The notes under the pieces were generated by a model. That model saw nothing but the letters and a program-made list of their open reading frames with translations. It was not told the origin of the DNA and ran no database searches. The translations under genes and the position numbers were made by a program. A stretch of DNA of 8,473 bases from an uncultured Lentisphaeraceae bacterium (lineage in GTDB: Bacteria; Verrucomicrobiota; Kiritimatiellia; RFP12; DVOR01): positions 1 through 8,473 of the forward strand of contig CAMGJH010000026.1 of the NCBI GenBank assembly GCA_946056345.1, written 5' to 3'. Positions 6,599 to 8,473 of the stretch are shown here, piece after piece (the stretch's first letter is position 1; each line of letters begins with the position of its first letter).

Positions 6599-7124
6599 CG
6601 TGGCTTAAAACGCCCTCTACGGCGGTTTTAGAAACACCCCTTAAAAGCCACTTTGAATTACGAGACTTCTTCGCGCGCTTTACGGTCTTCTTGGCTTTCA
6701 CCTCCTCGGGAACGGTGTCGAGTGCGCAAAGGGTCGACTTTCGTTTCGTGGCATACGCCTTACGCATTTGCTTCTTGATGGCTTGGCGTTCCTTTTGCGA
6801 GGGAATGTCATTCAAAGCGCAGAGCATCATCTTGGGATAAGTCAGTCCCAAAGGTTGTTGATAACTCCCAATCTTCTGCTCGGTCATCAGTGTGCCTACG
6901 AAGTCAAAGACGAGGCGGTAGTTAAGGCCGAGAGCGTTTGCGCATTGGGTTGCGAAGTCGCGCCGACCGATTCGGCGTTCGCGGGCAATGGCTTCCTTGA
7001 GGGCTTGGCAGACGGCCTCTTGCTGCTTGGGCGCAAGAACGGCCTGACAAGGCGCAGGGAGATGGTTTTCTGCGGCTTGCCAATAGGGGCATTTCGCGCA
7101 GGGGTTGGTGTGGGAGTTTTCCAT
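6561..7124 (-). CDS. Uncharacterised Cys-cluster / HTH-like basic protein with internal repeat
   Basis: The gene encodes 187 residues from the ATG at 7124, with AAAGGA seven bases upstream; an in-frame ATG 33 bases earlier lacks a site and overlaps the previous gene. The N-terminus holds C9-x2-C12, C26 and C39, a possible zinc or iron-sulphur site. Residues 42-92 (EAIARERRIGRRDFATQ onward) look like a helix-turn-helix module and align with residues 99-149 of the protein encoded just upstream. The C-terminal half contains a duplicated segment: LCALNDIP (101-108) and LCALDTVP (132-139), each followed by a lysine/arginine-rich helix. Residues 145-163 are strongly basic, so nucleic-acid binding is likely. 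No membrane segment or enzyme motif was seen. It is the third gene of a minus-strand cluster, 19 bases from the gene before it. I recognise no named family. Confidence 0.75.
   Translation of the reverse strand: MENSHTNPCAKCPYWQAAENHLPAPCQAVLAPKQQEAVCQALKEAIARERRIGRRDFATQCANALGLNYRLVFDFVGTLMTEQKIGSYQQPLGLTYPKMMLCALNDIPSQKERQAIKKQMRKAYATKRKSTLCALDTVPEEVKAKKTVKRAKKSRNSKWLLRGVSKTAVEGVLSHASAPREGKRYSL
6601..6650. repeat. Nested inverted repeat inside the 3' end of the 187-residue gene
   Basis: Outer arms TGGCTT (6601-6606) and AAGCCA (6645-6650) enclose inner arms TAAAACGCC (6606-6614) and GGCGGTTTTA (6621-6630), the latter with one bulged base. The arms lie in coding sequence just before the stop. 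The resulting RNA would have a stem near the 3' end of the transcript segment, which could slow decay or block read-through into the methyltransferase gene. It has no T run and so is not a canonical terminator. Confidence 0.35.
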
Positions 7125-7143
7125 TTTGTGTTCCTTTCGTTCA

Positions 7144-7926
7144 TTAGGCGATTGCAATGTCGGTGCGCTTAATCTTGCCGTTACGATGGCGATAGACAGT
7201 GCAAGTCAGTCGTTTGCGCAGGACGGCCTGTTCGATAGCAGCAGAGGCATCGCGCTTAGAGATAATCAGTTTGTTTGCGACATAATCACGGAGATTTGTC
7301 TTGGGACACTTTCCGCCAAAGTCTCGAACGATGTCGACAATGGTGTCATCGTTTTGGTCATTGGACGGGTCGCGTTGGGGGCATTTCCAACTAGTCTTGA
7401 GGTTCTGATAGATAGCAGAGCGGTCTTCCTCCGTGGGGGATTGATCGGGTTTACAGATGAAAAGGCGGGGTGTAGAAGCGCCGACATCTTGCTTGAATGA
7501 GGCGAGTTCTTCACGATCGATACGATATTGAATGTGTGCGCGGACTTGGCTATTGGGATAGTCGTGTCTGGCAGCGATTTCGCGACAGATTTGGAAGAAC
7601 GCAATATGACGCTCCTTGGAAAGCGCTTCTTCGATTTCACGGTCGATAATGGACTTTTGTTCGTCTTCGAGTTGAACGGTGTCGGAGGTGGAGAGGATTT
7701 GAGCGATGAGCGGACGCAGTCGTTCAGAGACGAAGTGGGGGCAAAGATGGTGTGCATCAACGGGTGTACCTTCCGTCTCGAGAGGAATGTAATCCTTGTC
7801 ATAATGACAGAGTCCATTGCCTTGGTCTGTTCCCTTGAAGAAGAGACAACCGTGGCAAGCGGGTTTTGGGGGTGTTATTGCAATTGCATAGTTGAGTAAT
7901 CGGGCTTCACCTTTGTTGAGTTTCAT
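7144..7926 (-). CDS. Uncharacterised cysteine-cluster protein with two HTH-like modules
   Basis: The gene encodes 260 residues from the ATG at 7926, with AAAGGA seven bases upstream. An in-frame ATG at 8013 would run through the inverted-repeat element and is not used. Residues 24-64 hold C24-x2-C27, C40 after a glycine-rich turn, and C62-P-H-F, a layout like the small metal-binding knuckles (C-x2-C-x-F ... G-x-C ... C-x-x-F) common in phage proteins. Residues 96-150 form a first HTH-like module similar to the next protein in the cluster. Residues 195-258 form a second, with FGGKCPKT (203-210) followed by a recognition-type helix (ASAAIEQAVLRKR) and a basic strand pair; it matches almost the whole of the 87-residue protein upstream. 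It is likely a DNA- or RNA-binding regulator carrying metal, by inference only. Function is unknown. Confidence 0.77.
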   Translation of the reverse strand: MKLNKGEARLLNYAIAITPPKPACHGCLFFKGTDQGNGLCHYDKDYIPLETEGTPVDAHHLCPHFVSERLRPLIAQILSTSDTVQLEDEQKSIIDREIEEALSKERHIAFFQICREIAARHDYPNSQVRAHIQYRIDREELASFKQDVGASTPRLFICKPDQSPTEEDRSAIYQNLKTSWKCPQRDPSNDQNDDTIVDIVRDFGGKCPKTNLRDYVANKLIISKRDASAAIEQAVLRKRLTCTVYRHRNGKIKRTDIAIA

Positions 7927-7970
7927 AGGGGTATCCTTTCTGTGGGTTTGTTGGTTTTCCTTGCTCGGGG

Positions 7971-8110
7971 CAAGCAGTCTCTTGGCAATAGGGTTTGAGG
8001 GGGAGGGAAACAAGGGGTCGGACTCCGAGGCCGGGCCTGAAGTGGGGACTACCTCTTATTTATTAGTAATAAGAGGTCCCCCTCGGAACCCATTGCGTAG
8101 AGACTGCTTG
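7971..8110. repeat. Large imperfect inverted repeat enclosing a strong hairpin
   Basis: The left arm 7971-8004 pairs with the right arm 8077-8110. CAAGCAGTCTCT at 7971-7982 is the exact reverse complement of 8099-8110. After two mismatched positions, GCAAT (7985-7989) matches 8092-8096, GGGTT (7991-7995) matches 8087-8091 and GAGGGGGA (7997-8004) matches 8077-8084. About 30 bases pair over 34. Inside lies a second stem (8044-8060 / 8068-8081). The element could be a long RNA hairpin in the 5' region of the 260-residue gene, a miniature inverted-repeat mobile element, or a protein-binding DNA site. No flanking target duplication was obvious. Confidence 0.65.
8044..8081. promoter_or_regulatory. 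Strong inner hairpin
   Basis: GGGGAC (8044-8049) pairs with GTCCCC (8076-8081) and CTCTTATT (8053-8060) with AATAAGAG (8068-8075). A three-base bulge (8050-8052) lies on one side, and the loop is seven bases. The 14 pairs are perfect. Neither strand has a T run afterwards, so it is not a standard terminator. It may be an attenuator, an RNA processing site or an operator. Confidence 0.6.
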
Positions 8111-8200
8111 AGGCCAGTAAAATCAAGGGTTTCGCGTTTTTGAGAAATTAAAGCGGCTTGCCGTTCTTGCCAAAATCGGAACGGTCTACAGATCAAAGAC

Positions 8201-8464
8201 TTATTCTGTTGTATCGGGTGTTTCTCCTAAATCATCGTCCGAAGTCGCTTCCGTTTTGGCAGGGAGGGTTAGGACGAGGGTCTTTCGGGTGTCGATGAGT
8301 TCTTCGCTCATCACGATTGAGCCGTTTTCGATGGCGGCTTCGATGGCTGCTCGGGTTTTCGCGCGCGAGAGGGCGAGGTGCGAGCGGATGGGTTCGCAGA
8401 TGGCGGTCTTCTTGCACTTGCCGCCGAGGGCTTCGAGGAGGCCGGGAATGGTGGTCTCGGTCAT
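8201..8464 (-). CDS. Small HTH-like protein with GGKC motif
   Basis: The ORF encodes 87 residues from an ATG at 8464, with GAGGA about four bases upstream at the very edge of the window. The frame is still open into the last bases, so a longer start outside cannot be excluded. An N-terminal helix leads to LGGKCKKT (13-20), then a helix pair (AICEPIRSHLALSRAK; TRAAIEAAIENG) and a strand pair ending VLTLP (64-68): the outline of a winged helix-turn-helix. Residues 7-68 align with residues 197-258 of the 260-residue protein downstream, so one is a stand-alone copy of the other's C-terminal module. The acidic tail (71-87) looks disordered. It is probably a small DNA-binding regulator; I recognise no named family. 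Confidence 0.7.
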   Translation of the reverse strand: MTETTIPGLLEALGGKCKKTAICEPIRSHLALSRAKTRAAIEAAIENGSIVMSEELIDTRKTLVLTLPAKTEATSDDDLGETPDTTE

Positions 8465-8473
8465 CGTGTCCTC

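Larger units (their letters stand above)
7927..8200. other. 274-base non-coding gap holding a structured element
   Basis: No credible ORF lies between the two minus-strand genes. About half of the gap (7971-8110) is the inverted-repeat element listed separately. The right part (8111-8200) holds a smaller perfect inverted repeat, CCGTTC (8161-8166) / GAACGG (8179-8184), with a 12-base loop and no following T run on either strand. The left edge holds the ribosome site for the 260-residue gene. It is the longest non-coding stretch in an otherwise tightly packed window, so it probably has a regulatory or mobile role. Confidence 0.6.

Noticed and set aside
5847..6608. 253-codon open frame on the plus strand
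   Set aside because: It is a shadow of the ParB-methyltransferase gene, with no family resemblance and no ribosome site.
7927..8013. Earlier start for the 260-residue gene
   Set aside because: It would translate through one arm of the inverted repeat and lacks a ribosome site. The ATG at 7926 has AAAGGA seven bases upstream.
8161..8184. Terminator after the 87-residue gene
   Set aside because: The six-base stem with a 12-base loop has no T run right after it on the minus strand.

Overview
The window looks like part of a tailed-phage genome or prophage. It carries a lambda-GpA-type large terminase, a probable small Nu1-like partner, a ParB-methyltransferase fusion and a compact S-adenosylmethionine (SAM) synthetase. 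Gene packing is tight: starts overlap upstream stops, and most starts have an AAGGA/AGGAG-type ribosome site 4-7 bases upstream. No rRNA, tRNA, CRISPR array or insertion-sequence transposase was recognised. The host is a bacterium using Shine-Dalgarno initiation. The HARE-HTH protein and the Nu1-like ORF recall, from memory only, proteins of the Planctomycetes/Verrucomicrobia/Lentisphaerae group, so the host assignment is a weak inference.

Layout, left to right. Positions 2-1052 (+ strand) hold the 3' end of an unrecognised gene and a 221-residue protein of a widespread uncharacterised family, possibly with an OGG-like DNA glycosylase fold. They converge on the terminase gene, whose stop overlaps theirs. 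Positions 1047-3513 (- strand) are a packaging pair: a 64-residue helix-turn-helix-like ORF overlapping the 760-residue TerL. Positions 3634-4164 (+ strand) are a single HARE-HTH protein, read divergently from the packaging pair and ended by a hairpin terminator. Positions 4217-6464 (- strand) are a methylation module: the ParB-methyltransferase overlaps metK by 17 bases. Positions 6561-8464 (- strand) hold three related uncharacterised proteins (187, 260 and 87 residues) built from cysteine clusters and repeated helix-turn-helix-like modules. The 274-base gap between the last two contains a large imperfect inverted repeat (7971-8110) around a strong hairpin.

How they may work together (inference). 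The methyltransferase writes a DNA mark and the coupled MetK supplies SAM. The HARE-HTH protein belongs to a domain class proposed to sense modified DNA and sits between the methylation and packaging genes. The three-gene cysteine/HTH set upstream is co-oriented with the methylation module and may regulate it. The most novel-looking parts are this paralogous set, the structured 140-base element between its genes, and the writer/cofactor/reader arrangement next to terminase.
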